Part shown: one piece after another, positions 44,827 to 56,522 of the stretch
Layout: every line of letters begins with the position of its first letter
How positions within the stretch are numbered: the stretch's first letter is position 1
DNA from: Aporrectodea caliginosa
Lineage: Eukaryota > Annelida > Clitellata > Crassiclitellata > Lumbricidae
Assembly (NCBI GenBank): GCA_020284085.1
Contig: JACEVL010000340.1
Span: 379,501 to 443,500, forward strand
Length of the DNA stretch: 64,000 bases
Reading direction: 5' to 3'
Made by a program: the position numbers and the translations under genes
Notes under the pieces: model-generated
Databases searched by the model: none
Seen by the model: only the letters and a program-made list of their open reading frames with translations
Told to the model about the DNA's origin: nothing

Positions 44827-46700
44827 CAGAATCAGAATCAGAATCAGAAAAACTTTATTGCTTCAAATAATGTGACCCGTAATACAAACAGAGAATCAAG
44901 TATATTTAACAAGTGTATCACGCTACAGGAGGCAAAAGGAGACCCCAAAGGGAGGATTATTCCCGCTAGTTGGGGCGACCTACAAGTTCCTTTACAGCCA
45001 ACAATAAGACGGTCAAGAGACGTTACAGAGATTACGACAAATTCGTGTGCAGCCTTTAGGAGGAAATCTATTGGTGAACAAAGAACAACGGGAGGAGGCA
45101 TACCTTAACTATTAAGATAGTCACTTAATAACGGCGGGCAATAACACAAAAATAACATAGTAACTGGGCAAAAATCCCAAAATAACCTTAACTAAAATCC
45201 TTAACTAAGATCCTTACTACTAAATAAGTAAACAGAGGAGGTTGAGGAGACGCGAAATGAAGAGAAGAAGAATTGAAAGAGAATGGAACGAGATAGAGGG
45301 GAGATCAGGAAAGGAAAGTAAGGGAGAAAGAAAGACGTAAGAAGAGAAGAGACGAGAAGAGGAAAGGAAAGGAAAAGGAAAAGGCTGGCCATTCTCGGGG
45401 ATCCTCCACCACCGGGGGTCAGTCAGATGACGTTATGAGATATGCTTTAAATCTAATCTTAAATAAGTAAATATTTGGTGCAAGGCGGATGTCTAATGGA
45501 ATGGTATTCCAGAGATTTGGGCCATAGAACTTGATACTAAATACTCGTGAATTGGTACGAGCATTGGTTGATCTGAGAGTAGTGGCGTTCCTAGTGTTGT
45601 GGGAGTGGATTTGAGAACCAGCTATAAAATAGCTCTGGAATAAGCTCGGGAGAATATTATTTTGAAATCTGTAGACGAATTCTCCGATTTGAACTGCTCT
45701 TACTTGCTTCAAGTTTAACAGATTTAATTTCTTATAAATGAGATCAGTGTGAGAACCCTTTGGGACACCTGCAATTACTCGGATAGCTTTTTTTGTAAGA
45801 TAATTAGTTTACTAATTCTTGAGTCATAGTTGGAGGCCCAGATCATATTACAGTATGTTAAATATGGGAGGATTAGAGAATGATATAAATTTAACCTGGC
45901 GGCTTCAGGAAGAAGATGGGAGACCCTATATAGAATACCAATGTTTTTGGCGAGTTTTTTGGCAATGAAATTAATATGTTCTTTCCAAGACAGGTGGCTA
46001 TCGACCGTCACTCCTAAAAATCTGGACGACTCGACTCGTAATAATGGGGCTCCTGCCATTTCCAGGGCAAAATCCATTGGTGATGTTTTTCGATGGGACC
46101 TGAATAATGTTATATTTGTTTTGTCAATGTTGAGGGTAAGACGATTAGCTAAGAACCATTTATTTACTAGAATTAATTCATTATTAACTATTTGTTGTAG
46201 GGTTTCCCAAGAGTGATGCGCGAAGAAGATGTTAGTATCATCGGCGAATAGGATAAAATACAGGTTTTTTGAAATCTTTGCAAGGTCATTAATGAATAGG
46301 AGAAACAGAAGAGGACCGAGATTGGAGCCTTGGGGGACTCCATATGGTATTTTACGACCCTCTGAAAGTACATCATTGCATAATACCTTTTGAGTACGAT
46401 CCTGGAAATAGCTATAGAACCATTTTAAGGTAGAACCCCTAATTCCCAAATTTTCAAGCTTTTTTAGTAGTATGGAATGGTCAACCGTATCGAACGCCTT
46501 CGCAAGGTCGATAAAGATACCTACGGCATATTCATTGGCATCAATTGCTTTAGTAATTCTGTCCTCCATGTCTAATAAAGCCATATAGGTGGAGTGACCC
46601 TGTTGGAAGCCATGTTGGGTTTGGTGTATTAGGTTGTAAGTGTTAATATAATTACTGAGTCTATCTATGTTCATACTTATAAATACAAATGACTGATCAC
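44827..46700 (-). mobile_element. 5'-truncated Jockey/CR1-group LINE with (GATTCT)n tail
   Basis: The minus strand holds most of the reverse-transcriptase domain, the C-terminal region, a ~570-bp 3' UTR, AATAAA (complement at 44854-44859) and four GATTCT-type units (44827-44850). The 5' end is lost near 46700, inside the fingers of the RT. The 3' UTR has a pyrimidine-rich stretch (45240-45400 in complement). No convincing target duplication found. It is relatively intact and so fairly young. Confidence 0.88.
45419..46700 (-). pseudogene. LINE reverse transcriptase (ORF2 part), one frameshift
   Basis: From Met at 46674: Phe-Ile-Asp-Leu-Ala-Lys-Ala-Phe-Asp (about residues 54-62, first catalytic Asp 56), Tyr-Gly-Val-Pro-Gln-Gly-Ser-Asn-Leu-Gly-Pro (111-121) and the Phe-Ala-Asp-Asp active site (143-146). 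All three catalytic aspartates are present. The frame breaks near 45785-45793 at a run of A (minus strand) and resumes in the frame that stops at 45419, with a Leu-Trp-Asn-Thr-Ile-Pro closing motif. It copied element RNA by target-primed reverse transcription; this copy is dead through 5' truncation and the frameshift. Confidence 0.88.
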
Positions 46701-46784
46701 ATGCAGATAATTTCGTAGCCTATCGTTCTGACTTCTAATGTTAAGTTCTGTGTGTCTTCGGGTGTTGACATGTAGTGTAGTGAC

Positions 46785-46895
46785 TTCTAGTTATCTCAGT
46801 ACTGTTCGCTTACTGATTAACTGCTTTTCAAAATCCTTAGTTTTGCGTAGGCAGCGCTTTTATAAGTATCAAAAGGCGCTATAATAATGCCCACA
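46785..46895 (+). repeat. Dispersed family E, copy 2
   Basis: 'agttatctcagtactgttcg', 'cttactgatta' and 'ggcagcgctttt' match 6820-6900 in order. It ends in 'aaaaggcgctata', again like the LINE terminal core. Confidence 0.5.
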
Positions 46896-46899
46896 TATA

Positions 46900-48600
46900 C
46901 ATGTATTATAAATAAATAATAATGTATTCATCTGCATGTAATAGCGTCTTGAAAAGTACCTTTTCAAAAGCACTGCGATCGCTGGCGCAAGTCGTTTTGA
47001 GTTTCATAATGAGCATTACGTTCAACTGTAGCTAAATATCTTTGAAAATACCTAAGAAGTGACCACGGAGTAGGCTGCCCACATGTTAAGCCCAATCAAC
47101 AGATATAGTGGTCATAGGGAAACAGTGGCCATAGGACTCGGTTGCTTCGCCCATAAGACATGTACATGTATACGAACGCTCCTCTTATGCATACAAGTAC
47201 ATAGGCCTACATAAGTCTATGTATGTGTATTTTTCCTTTAAATGGCGTCTTCTGTGAACCTCGTAAAAACGTGACATACGGATCCACCGTTCTGCCTAGT
47301 CTCATCATTGCATATAGGCCCAGTAGGCCTAAATGCGTTCAACAGAGATAATTGTAGGATATTATGACAGCCTTGTTTATCCGCCTTGAGCCGAAGATTG
47401 GCGAAGATTGGCGAACATTCGCCGAAGAGAAACCTAATTAGCTCGGCCGAGAAATGATCTCCGGCTTGTAATAGATAACTTCTGACGGCGGCAACGAACG
47501 ATGGCAATTAGTGTTTTCCGATAATACAATCGTAACTCTAATTTAGTTGGAGCCGCTGTCTCCGTGCTTCTTGCGCTGTCCCTAAGTCTGCGTTGCTCAT
47601 ATGGTCGTCTAAGGAAAGGGCGAATCACACGTAGTGCAATATGACGACGGTTGAAGATACAAATAGGCCTACGTATTAAAGGTGATTGCTTTTGATAAAT
47701 ATCACAATCGTCCTGGGTGCAACTGTGGGAGCTCCATGAGGTTCTTCAAAAGTAGACCTACCTAAGTACTCTGAGTCGGTGTCACGAAATAGAGTATCCC
47801 CCATACATGAGTATCCCCTATAGCGACATGGAGTATCCGGTTTAGTTTGCAATTTTGACGGTTTATTTTAAGTTGCGTATCTTAAGTTTGTACGTCGACC
47901 TGAAATTAATTTACTTCGTTTTTGGTGAATTTGACTGGATTTTCGTCTTGGCTATCGTGATCCGTATGACGATGGAGGATAGAATGGTTTATCCCCCGGA
48001 TACTCTACACCGGTTTATTCCATCGGAGAGATATGCTTTAGGGGGAATAGAATATCACGGAACACCGGCAAATCAAACATACTGCAATTAGTGCACTTTC
48101 TAGCTATAAACACAGAGTCCTGTTTAAACATGGCTAATACAGTGTACGAAGATTTTCCATACTGGACCTCCAAACTATCTGTCTTCTTCTCTTACCACTC
48201 ATAAATATACATACGTATCAAGACATACAGTATGATGTAGCTCATTTATGTTCCTCGCAAGGCGCATTTGCGAGTTACTGCAGCGTAGAAATATTCCTGG
48301 TGCAGATAAGCCTGCAGGGACAAAATACGCCAATCGATCACTGTACAACGATTCTTCAAGTAATCCAGATACACTACTGTACACCATTATAGCAACGTTT
48401 CCATATAAATCTCCAGGTTAGATTACATTACATTAGATTAGATCAATCAGTACTTTATAGATTAGATTGAAGGGTGTAGTTGGGGGCTGAGGGAAGGGCA
48501 ACTGATTAGTTAAGGAAACGCAGACTGTCATTTGGACTTCTGTTACTTAATGCCTATGAGCAGGAAAAGTACTATTCACCCCAAAGTCATGGACACTGGA
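46900..48600. other. No gene supported
   Basis: Short open frames at 47238-47630 (-) and 47855-48091 (+) carry no recognisable domain. TAGGCCTA palindromes occur at 47202, 47324 and 47664. Confidence 0.4.
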
Positions 48601-48614
48601 CATTTATACTTAGT

Positions 48615-48840
48615 TGTAATTGTAATTGTAATTAATAACTTCTATTGCGCCGGTGTATAACGAACACAGCATCGATCGACGGCGCACCAATACCAAGCCG
48701 TAATCAGGTCAATATCCAGACGATCAGCCCGTAAGACAGTGGTCAGCCTATGGTTGATAAGCAATTTGCAGAAAGGTTCATTTTAAGTTGAGAATGACAT
48801 GGCATAAGTGACAGAGTAGAACGGACAGACAGTTCCTAAA
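48615..48840 (-). repeat. Dispersed family D, best-preserved copy
   Basis: The minus strand ends GGTGCGCCGTCGATCGATGC...ACACCGGCGCAATAGAAG, then (TTACAA)n at 48615-48635. It aligns with 9.3 and 25.2 kb over about 190 bp. Confidence 0.7.
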
Positions 48841-49149
48841 AGCGGGTCTAGCAACCGAAAAAGTTCGTTCCGTGCAGTCTTCAAAGGCTTATGTGCGCAC
48901 ACAAACGGATCGTCCAAGACAGTCGATTGAAGTCAGAGTCATCGGTACACAGTGTGTCCACAACGCTTGTCCGATGTGAGAGCAAACAACCATCGAAAGT
49001 CCTCCTCCGATGTCAATCCTCCGAATGCTTACCAGGCTCAGCCTTACTTGATTTCAACGTCCATTGGATGATGGATGTTGCTATGAATTTAGCGTCGGCA
49101 TTGTGGCGTCATTACTACGCCATTATTGCGTCATTACATTAATATGATA

Positions 49150-49265
49150 ACAGGTACCGCATTTTCGCCCATCCAAGGTGAATACAGTAAAAACGATAAT
49201 TTATCCTGATTAGTCCGATAATTTTTGCTGTACTCACCTTGAATCGGCGAAAATGCGGCCCGGCC
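49150..49265. mobile_element. Small hairpin MITE
   Basis: Left arm 'accgcattttcgcccatcc', 'aaggtgaatacagtaaaaa' is mirrored by the right arm 'ttttgctgtactcaccttg', 'aatcggcgaaaatgcgg' around a short centre near 49205. Arms of about 45 bp with a few mismatches. A possible ATATG flank on both sides is only suggestive. Confidence 0.6.
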
Positions 49266-49305
49266 TATATGTTTTCATATTGTTTTCTAATATTGTATAA
49301 ATGTA

Positions 49306-50840
49306 TAGAGGAGAGCGGGGCAAGAGCGGCCCCTTAAGGATTTAATCTAAATATCTACTAGCAGGTGAAAATATTGAAACAACGGACTATACCCTGTTAT
49401 AGGCCATTGAAGTGGCTCTGCAGAGTATACAAATTATTTCAAAAAAATACATGTTATTCTTTGGTATTTAACATTTTATGCAGGCCTTTGAAAAGCCACT
49501 CTTGCCCCACCGGTGGGGCAAGAGTGGCATGAACGGCCAGTCAATATGGAAGCAATGTCGTATTCAGTTATTCTTTTTCCCATGTTATTTATCATCCAGC
49601 GGCCACACTCTTGGCTGTAAAAACCTTTAACGCTCTAAAGACAGTGTGATCTAGAGGCTGGAGTTTGCTGCTGGTGTGGGGAGGCAGAGTTAAAAGTATA
49701 ATCCCGTTTGCTCTTGCTTTTTCAATCGCTTCAAGGGATTTATGACTGACGTGATTGTCTAGTACAAGGAGGACCTTCTGCTCCTTGGTGGGTCGAACAT
49801 GTTCAATGAAATGGTCCAAATATAGACTGAACAACGTGCTGTCTATCCATCCATATCCTGAGCAGTACCCAACAGTTCCGGAAAGAGCATCAAGCAACAA
49901 GCGATCACTCATTCGCTGCCTTGGGAAAATCATGGCTGGCGAAATAAACTGACCCGTAGTACTAACAGCAGCTACAATTGTGACAGTGCGACCCTTCTCT
50001 CCACTTGCAATTCTGCCAAGGTCAGAAGTGGACATTCCATAGAAGATTCCTTCCATTTCCACTACACGTTGCTTCAACTGACTTTCCATTTCGTCTGTAA
50101 AAATTCGTTTGAATCGACCCAGATTTGTTGGTTGTGGCAAATCGAATGACTTTAAACGCTTTAAATTTGTGTGGTCGCTCTAGGAATTCTAAATTCTTTA
50201 GACGCTGCTCGCAGGGACATTTCTTTATTTTTGACAACCGTCAAACAACGTTGCAAATTCTCAGATGGATATCTTCCACGCTCGCTTTTCCGTTTATAAT
50301 GTCTAACCATGTTCTGAAAACGAGACTAAACAAATTAACAAATGTGAAAATAGACCCCTATAACAATTAATAAATGGAAGACAAAACTTTTATTTAGTAC
50401 GGCCTTATGATGGGGCAAGAGTGGCCGAGGCCACTCTTGCCTCATACTATCACGGCTACTCTTGCCCCGTTGCTGTACCAATTACATTTTAAAATAATTA
50501 CTAGTGACATCTTGCGAATTCACTGAAACTAATATGCGCATTCAATGCCCTTGTTATGTCTTCGCAACAAAAACCTATCGAAAAATTTCGTATCAAAAAC
50601 ATTGATTTTATCCTAAATTATTCCTAACCATTCCGATTTATACAGATATTAGGAAAATCAGAAATTCCTTACTTTCTTATAGAGTTTTGCAAGTAAATTA
50701 AATTTTTTTTTATGTCGTTCGAAGCGGCCGATAAATGTCTTTCAACGTGGCGTAGTTTAATCTCTACGCATGCGCAATGTTTTATGATAGGCTTCCGGTT
50801 ATTCTTGCCCCGCAGGCCGCTGTTGCCCCGCTCTCCTCTA
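49306..50840 (-). mobile_element. Pogo/jerky-type DNA transposon, internally deleted
   Basis: Both ends are present: GAGGAGAGCGGGGCAAGAGC (49308-) and, inverted from 50838, the same with one mismatch over 24 bp. TA dinucleotides flank both ends (49306-49307, 50839-50840), as expected for Tc1/mariner-pogo insertion. Inside are further GGGGCAAGAGTGGC copies: a perfect 34-bp palindrome at 49495-49528, a near-palindrome at 50411-50444, and single copies near 50453-50468 and 50800-50812. They are likely transposase-binding sites. Total 1531 bp between the TAs. Confidence 0.93.
49592..50310 (-). pseudogene. Pogo/jerky-like transposase, broken
   Basis: The N-terminus (ATG at 50308-50310) reads Met-Val-Arg-His-Tyr-Lys-Arg-Lys and continues through a psq/HTH-like Ser-Leu-Arg-Ala-Ala-Ser-Lys-Glu. 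Stops and a frameshift follow near 50160. The frame resumes with Pro-Gln-Pro-Thr-Asn-Leu-Gly-Arg-Phe, then jumps at about Asp40-Leu-Gly into the catalytic domain (Ala-Ser-Gly-Glu-Lys-Gly-Arg). The jump implies loss of a CENP-B-like DNA-binding segment and the first catalytic Asp. The other two acidic residues remain, in Leu-Asp-Asn-His and Leu-Gln-Pro-Leu-Asp-His. It cannot be active. Confidence 0.9.
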
Positions 50841-50844
50841 CATG

Positions 50845-51950
50845 CATACTGCATAGTTATGTATGCGTATTATAGAGATAAATATTTAAATATGTAGTTA
50901 CATGGATGTAATTATTTACACATGCATTCTAGGATATTATGTATCCTGTTTGCAATAATAGTAATTGCTGAGCTACTGTTTCCGATCCTTCTGAAAACTG
51001 GAAATTGGTTACTAATCGATACATGTCATAGTTGGAATAAATCTCACTACTTGATGGTTAATTCATTGCTATCCTTGAACTACATTGTAAGGTGGACTCG
51101 ATCAGCTCGGTTGAGCTTTTTTCCCCTTCTAGAATGAGTCTTATGTTATGCCAACACTTTGTGTATTCCATCGTGTCAAATAAATAAAAATCCTCTTGTT
51201 CAAGCAGCAGTGCCTTCCCTTTGTTCGCAGTGTGCTGTGTACTGAGTCCTCACTGAAATGACCAGTAATAGTATGCTGATGACATTTGACTATTAACTTC
51301 AGTTCCACATCCAGGCCATTGTGCGCCTTTTCCAAACTATTTGCGTCTGATATCGGACATGTGTATAGGCTTGGATTGCATTTAATAAGATTTACACTGA
51401 ATTTCTTCCTCTGAACACAAGTCGCCCGCTTCCAGACTTCGATTGGATTACCTCTGTCCATCCGAGTGGATTTGGTGCCACTCCCATTGGGTCGTCTCGG
51501 GATTTGGGCTCAACAAATGATCCAACCGAGTTCCTTTCATGCTCAGACCATATCGGTTCATTGTCACAATACTACAGGATATGCGCATGTATAAAATTGA
51601 ATATATGTGGGTGTTATGTGTGTAATACTGTGTATGTATGCGTGAATGCATGGTCATGGCTTCGTAGGTATCTAGTTAGTTATTTGGCGCATTTTCAGAC
51701 CTTATAAATTGCAAAATATCTGCAGAATCGGAATTCATTTATTACGGCCTACCCTGATTTGTAATCAACTCGATTACTGTAAAATTCTGCCCACATGAAC
51801 TATTATAGGACTGGACGCTTAATTACGAGTATGCCTAGTAAATTATGTTGCCTATGTAAACTAGAAATTATCAACGCAGTCGTTGAAAAATTGCAACAAA
51901 TATAATTATCTTACATGGTTTATTCAACCTAAGGCATCACATGTACATGT
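50845..51950. other. No gene supported
   Basis: AT-rich sequence. A short minus-strand frame near 51448-51657 has no recognisable domain. Confidence 0.4.
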
Positions 51951-51952
51951 AA

Positions 51953-51953
<1 letters not shown>

Positions 51954-52017
<64 letters not shown>

Positions 52018-52024
52018 TATATGT
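51954..52024. repeat. (TA)n microsatellite
   Basis: Nearly pure AT dinucleotides with two TG breaks. Confidence 0.96.
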
Positions 52025-52029
52025 ATATG

Positions 52030-53490
52030 TAAACTAATTCGTTTGCAATTTAATACTGTTGTGCTTCGCGCGCTTATAAACGTTTTTGTGCCAATACGCA
52101 TGTGTATGCAGAGGATAGAGAAACTGATATTCTATGGCGATTTGATGCTATATAAATGTTTGTCGATGATTCCATGCGTCGCTGGGTTTTATCCAAGCAA
52201 GATCTCGTGAAATAAATCCTACTTAGTTTGATTTCGATGGCCGACAGCGGCGCGCCATAGATACTACAGAGCGTCACTATGGGGCGCTGGTTCTGCCTTT
52301 AATCCGCGCGGAAGTTGTAGGCCGACGCTTAACAATTAATTTCCATCATATGGGCATTTGTTTGCCTTTATGGCGTCTGCTAGCCCGCTTGTTGCCGTTC
52401 TCTGATTATAGCTAAGCTAGTCTCGTACCTTTTATGGCCAGCAACTCGTGTAAGCCTTGTTCAGCTGGAAAGATTTATGCTTTGGCAAGCACTTGATTTT
52501 TTGCCTGTCACAAATTTCCTATTGTAAGCTTATTCAAACATAAATTAATTTTGGCCTACGAACAATGCGCAGATTAGGAACAGCATTGTGGCTTATCGCT
52601 CGCAATTGTGATTGCTGTTTATATCTGACTAATAAATGAGCTATCCTTTCATGTCGAAACTTATTTCTCCCACCTACATGTATGCATGCCTGTTAAAACG
52701 TAAACTAGCATTTTTTATTCTAAACCGATTTTTCCGGCATAAAATTCATCTGTCCGATTTCTAACAGTTTCAACTTCTGATCCCTGTATTCAAACTGCAA
52801 TACTCTCCTTTCCGACTCGAGTCTCCCATTTTCCAATTTCAACATTTCCGTTGCCTCATCAAACTGTTTTCTAACTTAAACACTCTCATATACAACTGGA
52901 GTATCTACACCAATCAAGCCTGTCTTCCAATTTATGACACTAATAATCTCGATAAGAAACGTTCATCCTTTAGATTAATTCCGATGAAACAAATTTTGCA
53001 GAGTATGATTATTTTTAGGTTTTATTCTAACACATTTTCTAAAATTAGATTATTTCAGATTATATAAAGATTAGCCTACAATCGATTCGATATTACTACA
53101 TCTTAGTTTTAAATGACGCACCTTAGCTGAATGACAGTTTATATTGTTGATAGACTATTCTTGCCATGCAGCCTTAATTTTACAATGTTTCGCAATTGTT
53201 TTATTTTCAGTGTTACCGTAATAAAACATTTACATACATGTAGCTCCTCATAAGAATCCACTAATGGCGGCAAGAGCACATTAGCCCTGACACAAAGCAC
53301 TGCATCAGAGCATTTCAGACTCAATCCATACTATACAGAATATAATACCAATATAATATCGAGTTATAAAGCCGAGGCTAACCGCTAATATAAAATCGGT
53401 CGTGAAAATGGAACGATATATCAGGAAATGTTGCGGATCATTTTGCTGCGACTGTAAATGTTTTCGTAATGTGCCGAAGTAGGCTTAGCA
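52030..53490. other. No gene supported
   Basis: AT-rich unique sequence; nothing recognised on either strand. Confidence 0.4.
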
Positions 53491-53494
53491 TTAT

Positions 53495-53565
53495 TTGATC
53501 TCGAAATCCTTTGGAGATTTTCGAAACAACTGTATAGCCGCTATATAAATCCCATGCTTCGATTG
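53495..53565 (+). mobile_element. LINE 3' terminal core, decayed
   Basis: 'gatctcgaaatcctttgg...tatagccgctatataaatccc' resembles the terminal core at 38.6 kb. No clear tail. Confidence 0.4.
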
Positions 53566-53734
53566 GCTTCCGCTATCCCACACGGATGCCGGGCGCACTG
53601 CAGTCATTTGGGTTTAGCCGTTCGTCAGCTGCGCTGCGGGAATTTCAGTCGATTCCACAGCAGTCGATTGCATTGTATGCGTCTCTGAAGAGCCTTTTAG
53701 AGGGATTTGCTTAAAAGGCAGACAACTAGATAGA

Positions 53735-53970
53735 GTGATGCAGAGACAGGAGAGAGGGAGGGACGAAGGATGAGCGGGAGGAAGGGAGGGGTGGAGAGAG
53801 AAGAAAGGAAAGAAGAGAGAAGGGAAAAAGACAGAGAGAGACTATTGAAAGATTGAGAAAAGGAGGCGAAAGTAGACAAACGACAGAAGCGAGAGGTAGA
53901 CAGAAGATAGATGAAGAAAGAAAGAAAGAGGAGAGAGGGAGGGAGGAATACGAAAACTAAAAGAAGAAAA
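53735..53970. repeat. Purine-rich tract
   Basis: About 235 bp of GA-rich + strand without a fixed period, similar in style to 40.95-41.2 kb. Confidence 0.8.
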
Positions 53971-54659
53971 TAAAAACGATGCTATGAATTAAGACCTGCG
54001 TGAAGTGCATTATTCTAGTCATTTATTTTGTACCTTTGTATAATGTCTCTTCCTATTTCTACTCAGTATTAAAGCACTCGAGAATTTAGAAGGCTGTGAG
54101 CGCTTAACAGAGGAAACAAATTTAGTTAAATATGCGCAGACAATCATATGATGCTGGCTCGGTTAGCTACATTGGCTAGAATGCACGCCCCATGCACTTC
54201 TGGGCGTGAGGTTTCGCATAATGATGGTAGCTCATTTCAAAGATTTAAACCTCGGGCCAGAACGGTTCATTCGCGTGACTTCAGGCTTGTTTTGGGTTCG
54301 AACTTGCTGAACAGATGCCGTGTAATGACCATGTGACCCAAATTGTTTGCGTAGGCCTACGTGTAAGTGGTACATCAAACTATGAGCATATAACCTTTCT
54401 ACTTAAATCATTGCAATGGCCAAATGTCTATCATAGAATCTATGTCAAATCGGGGTTAATGGTGTGTTAAACGACCACATTATTCTGAATCGGTCCTCAT
54501 TCTATAGTCTCATGGCAATTCAATGAAGTCCTCTGATTGCCGTTCTCTGGTCATATCATCTGAAACAAGAACTTCGCTGGGAGAAATAGTTTTTCGGTTG
54601 CAGGATCTAGATATTGTAATTCCCTTTCAGTATCTATTCGTTCTGTTATTTGATTTCGT

Positions 54660-54915
54660 TCCATACTTTAAACATATCTCGTAAAATCCATAAAAGGCTG
54701 TCTCTGTTTTGGACTGAGAAATATAAAACTGAATACGGTTTGATTTTTGTGCGCCATCGGTTGATGCCTTGTGCATTAGATACCGGTGGCTTTCCGTGGA
54801 ACTTTTGCAACACTGGATCTCAACGACGATTAGGTACAGTTCGAGACGTTTTTCTACTATTCTTAATTAATGTTTAAGACCCTGAGGGATCATATGTACC
54901 TCGTGGTAAAAAAAA
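54660..54915 (+). repeat. Family D end followed by a hairpin tail module
   Basis: 'tgcgccatcggttgatgcc', 'ttgtgcattagataccgg' is family D. About 75 bp on, 'gaccctgagggatcatatg', 'tacctcgtggtaaaa' is the hairpin module with an A-run. The two types may be neighbours by chance or parts of one element. Confidence 0.5.
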
Positions 54916-55279
54916 ATCTATAGTTGTGTACCTTTGCAACAGAATTTGCGCCATATAATTTGTTAGATATGTTTATCGGAGGATCCATATATATACATCT
55001 GTATTCGTCAGAGCGATTCATCCGGCGGTGACATTGTGCAAAGCCGTGTACTGTCGATAAGCAGGTTTTGCAATGTTTCACGGTCGGTTGCGTTGTCTCA
55101 GTTACGCTTCAAACATCGGGTCAACTTCGTACACGCTTTATGCCATCACAGAGGCGACAAAGATGACTGATAACGATGATATTAGTGTTGCTGTTGATGA
55201 TGATGATCTTGGTGATCATGAATAGCATGAAGATGATATTATGATATGTGATGATTATGATACACGATGGTATATGATG

Positions 55280-55390
55280 ACTATTTATCAATCAATCAAT
55301 CAATGAAACTTGATATAGCGCCCCTTCAAGATATCTACTCAGAGGCGCTCCCGGCCCAACCACGGCTGAAAAGAATAGTTTTCAGCGAGG
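55280..55390 (-). mobile_element. LINE 3' end with (GATT)n tail
   Basis: The minus strand reads GGGAGCGCCTCTGAGTAGAT...TTGAAGGGGCGCTATATC, then GATTGATTGATT. Very close to the copy at 5002. Confidence 0.7.
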
Positions 55391-55444
55391 TATAAAATGC
55401 AGGTGATTTATGTGATGCTAATGTGTTGACGACAATGATTTGGA

Positions 55445-55575
55445 GAATGGATGGAGGAGAAGCAGGAGGAGGAGAAGGAAGAGGAGGAGGAGGAGTAAGG
55501 GAAGGAGGAGGAGTGGGAGAGGAGGAGGAGTAGGGAAAGGAGGAGGAGGAGGGAAAGGAGGAGGAGGAGGCGATA
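55445..55575. repeat. (GGA)n-rich array
   Basis: GGAGGAGGA blocks separated by GTAAGGGAAA and GTGGGAGA. G-runs of three on the + strand could form quadruplexes. Confidence 0.9.
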
Positions 55576-56120
55576 TCTTAAAGACGCTACAGCAATTCTC
55601 AGATAGCAGGTGCAAGTTCCCACTAATAATGTGCTGCAATCAGTGGTGGCAGGGCCGTGGTCTCAACCTAAGTATCTCCTAAGCTTCTACCTGCTGCTTA
55701 ATAGCCTTTAGAGACTGAAATCGAAAATCCGTTTTATGCATCCAGAAAACGTAGCTCAAACCTTTCAAATGATTCGATCTTGACCGACCGAAACTTCGGA
55801 AGGTAGGAAGAGGAGTGTGATTGCTGTGGAAGTTGCATTATGTTTTAGAGTTCACAGCACAGGAGAAAATTAGGAATGCAAATAATCCGCATGCGCCTAA
55901 CACATTTTTTAGATGCATGCACGTACAGTGTGTATGTTGGGAAGTGTGATGTTCCCTTCTTAATCACCTACTTTAACTGTACTTTCTGTAATCCATCTCT
56001 ACCTATAGGTAACTTAACTGTGGTAGTGCTTGGCTGTCAATTAACATTGACATAGTCCGTAAATAATTATTTTGCAAACATTTCTTCTTTCAATTAAGCA
56101 AAAAATAAAAAACTTATACA

Positions 56121-56300
56121 AGGGGGTTTGGGTAATGGTAACACTCTGACACGAAGAGCAGAAGATCAGCACGGACGTGGGATCGCTTCCCGCTACCGTC
56201 CCAAAAGGTCGACTCAGCCTTTCATTCGCCAGATGGCGTTGGTAAAATGAGCAGTAGGACGTGATGGCCAAGCAGTCAAATTGGACTCCTGTAGTAACTT
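56121..56300 (+). mobile_element. tRNA-derived SINE
   Basis: The head (56121-56204) has an A-box-like 'gggtaatggtaacactctg' and a T arm GTGGG/CCCGC with the 7-nt loop ATCGCTT (B box). The acceptor ends are only partly paired. It is followed by a body with 'aaggtcgactcagcctttca', 'gttggtaaaatgagcag'. From memory, molluscan (notably cephalopod) SINEs carry GTCGACTCAGCCTTTCAT and GGTAAATTGAGTACC-like modules. The tail past 56260 is unclear. Confidence 0.65.
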
Positions 56301-56422
56301 GTGATCATTCGTTCATACTGTGAATTATTGTAATTATACTACGGTGTGTCAGTTTGAAATATTAAACGAAGATTATTATTCTTATTAAGTCAACTGTCAC
56401 CTTACGCTAGCTCAACATAAAT

Positions 56423-56522
56423 GAACTCTGTCTCTGTCTCTATCTCTGTCTCTGTCTCTGTCTCTGTCTCTGTCTCTGTCTCTGTCTCTGTCTCTGTCTC
56501 TGTCTCTGTCTGTCTCTCTCTC
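56423..56522. repeat. (CTGTCT)n microsatellite
   Basis: About 16 hexamer units, with a TATCT variant near 56440. Confidence 0.97.
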
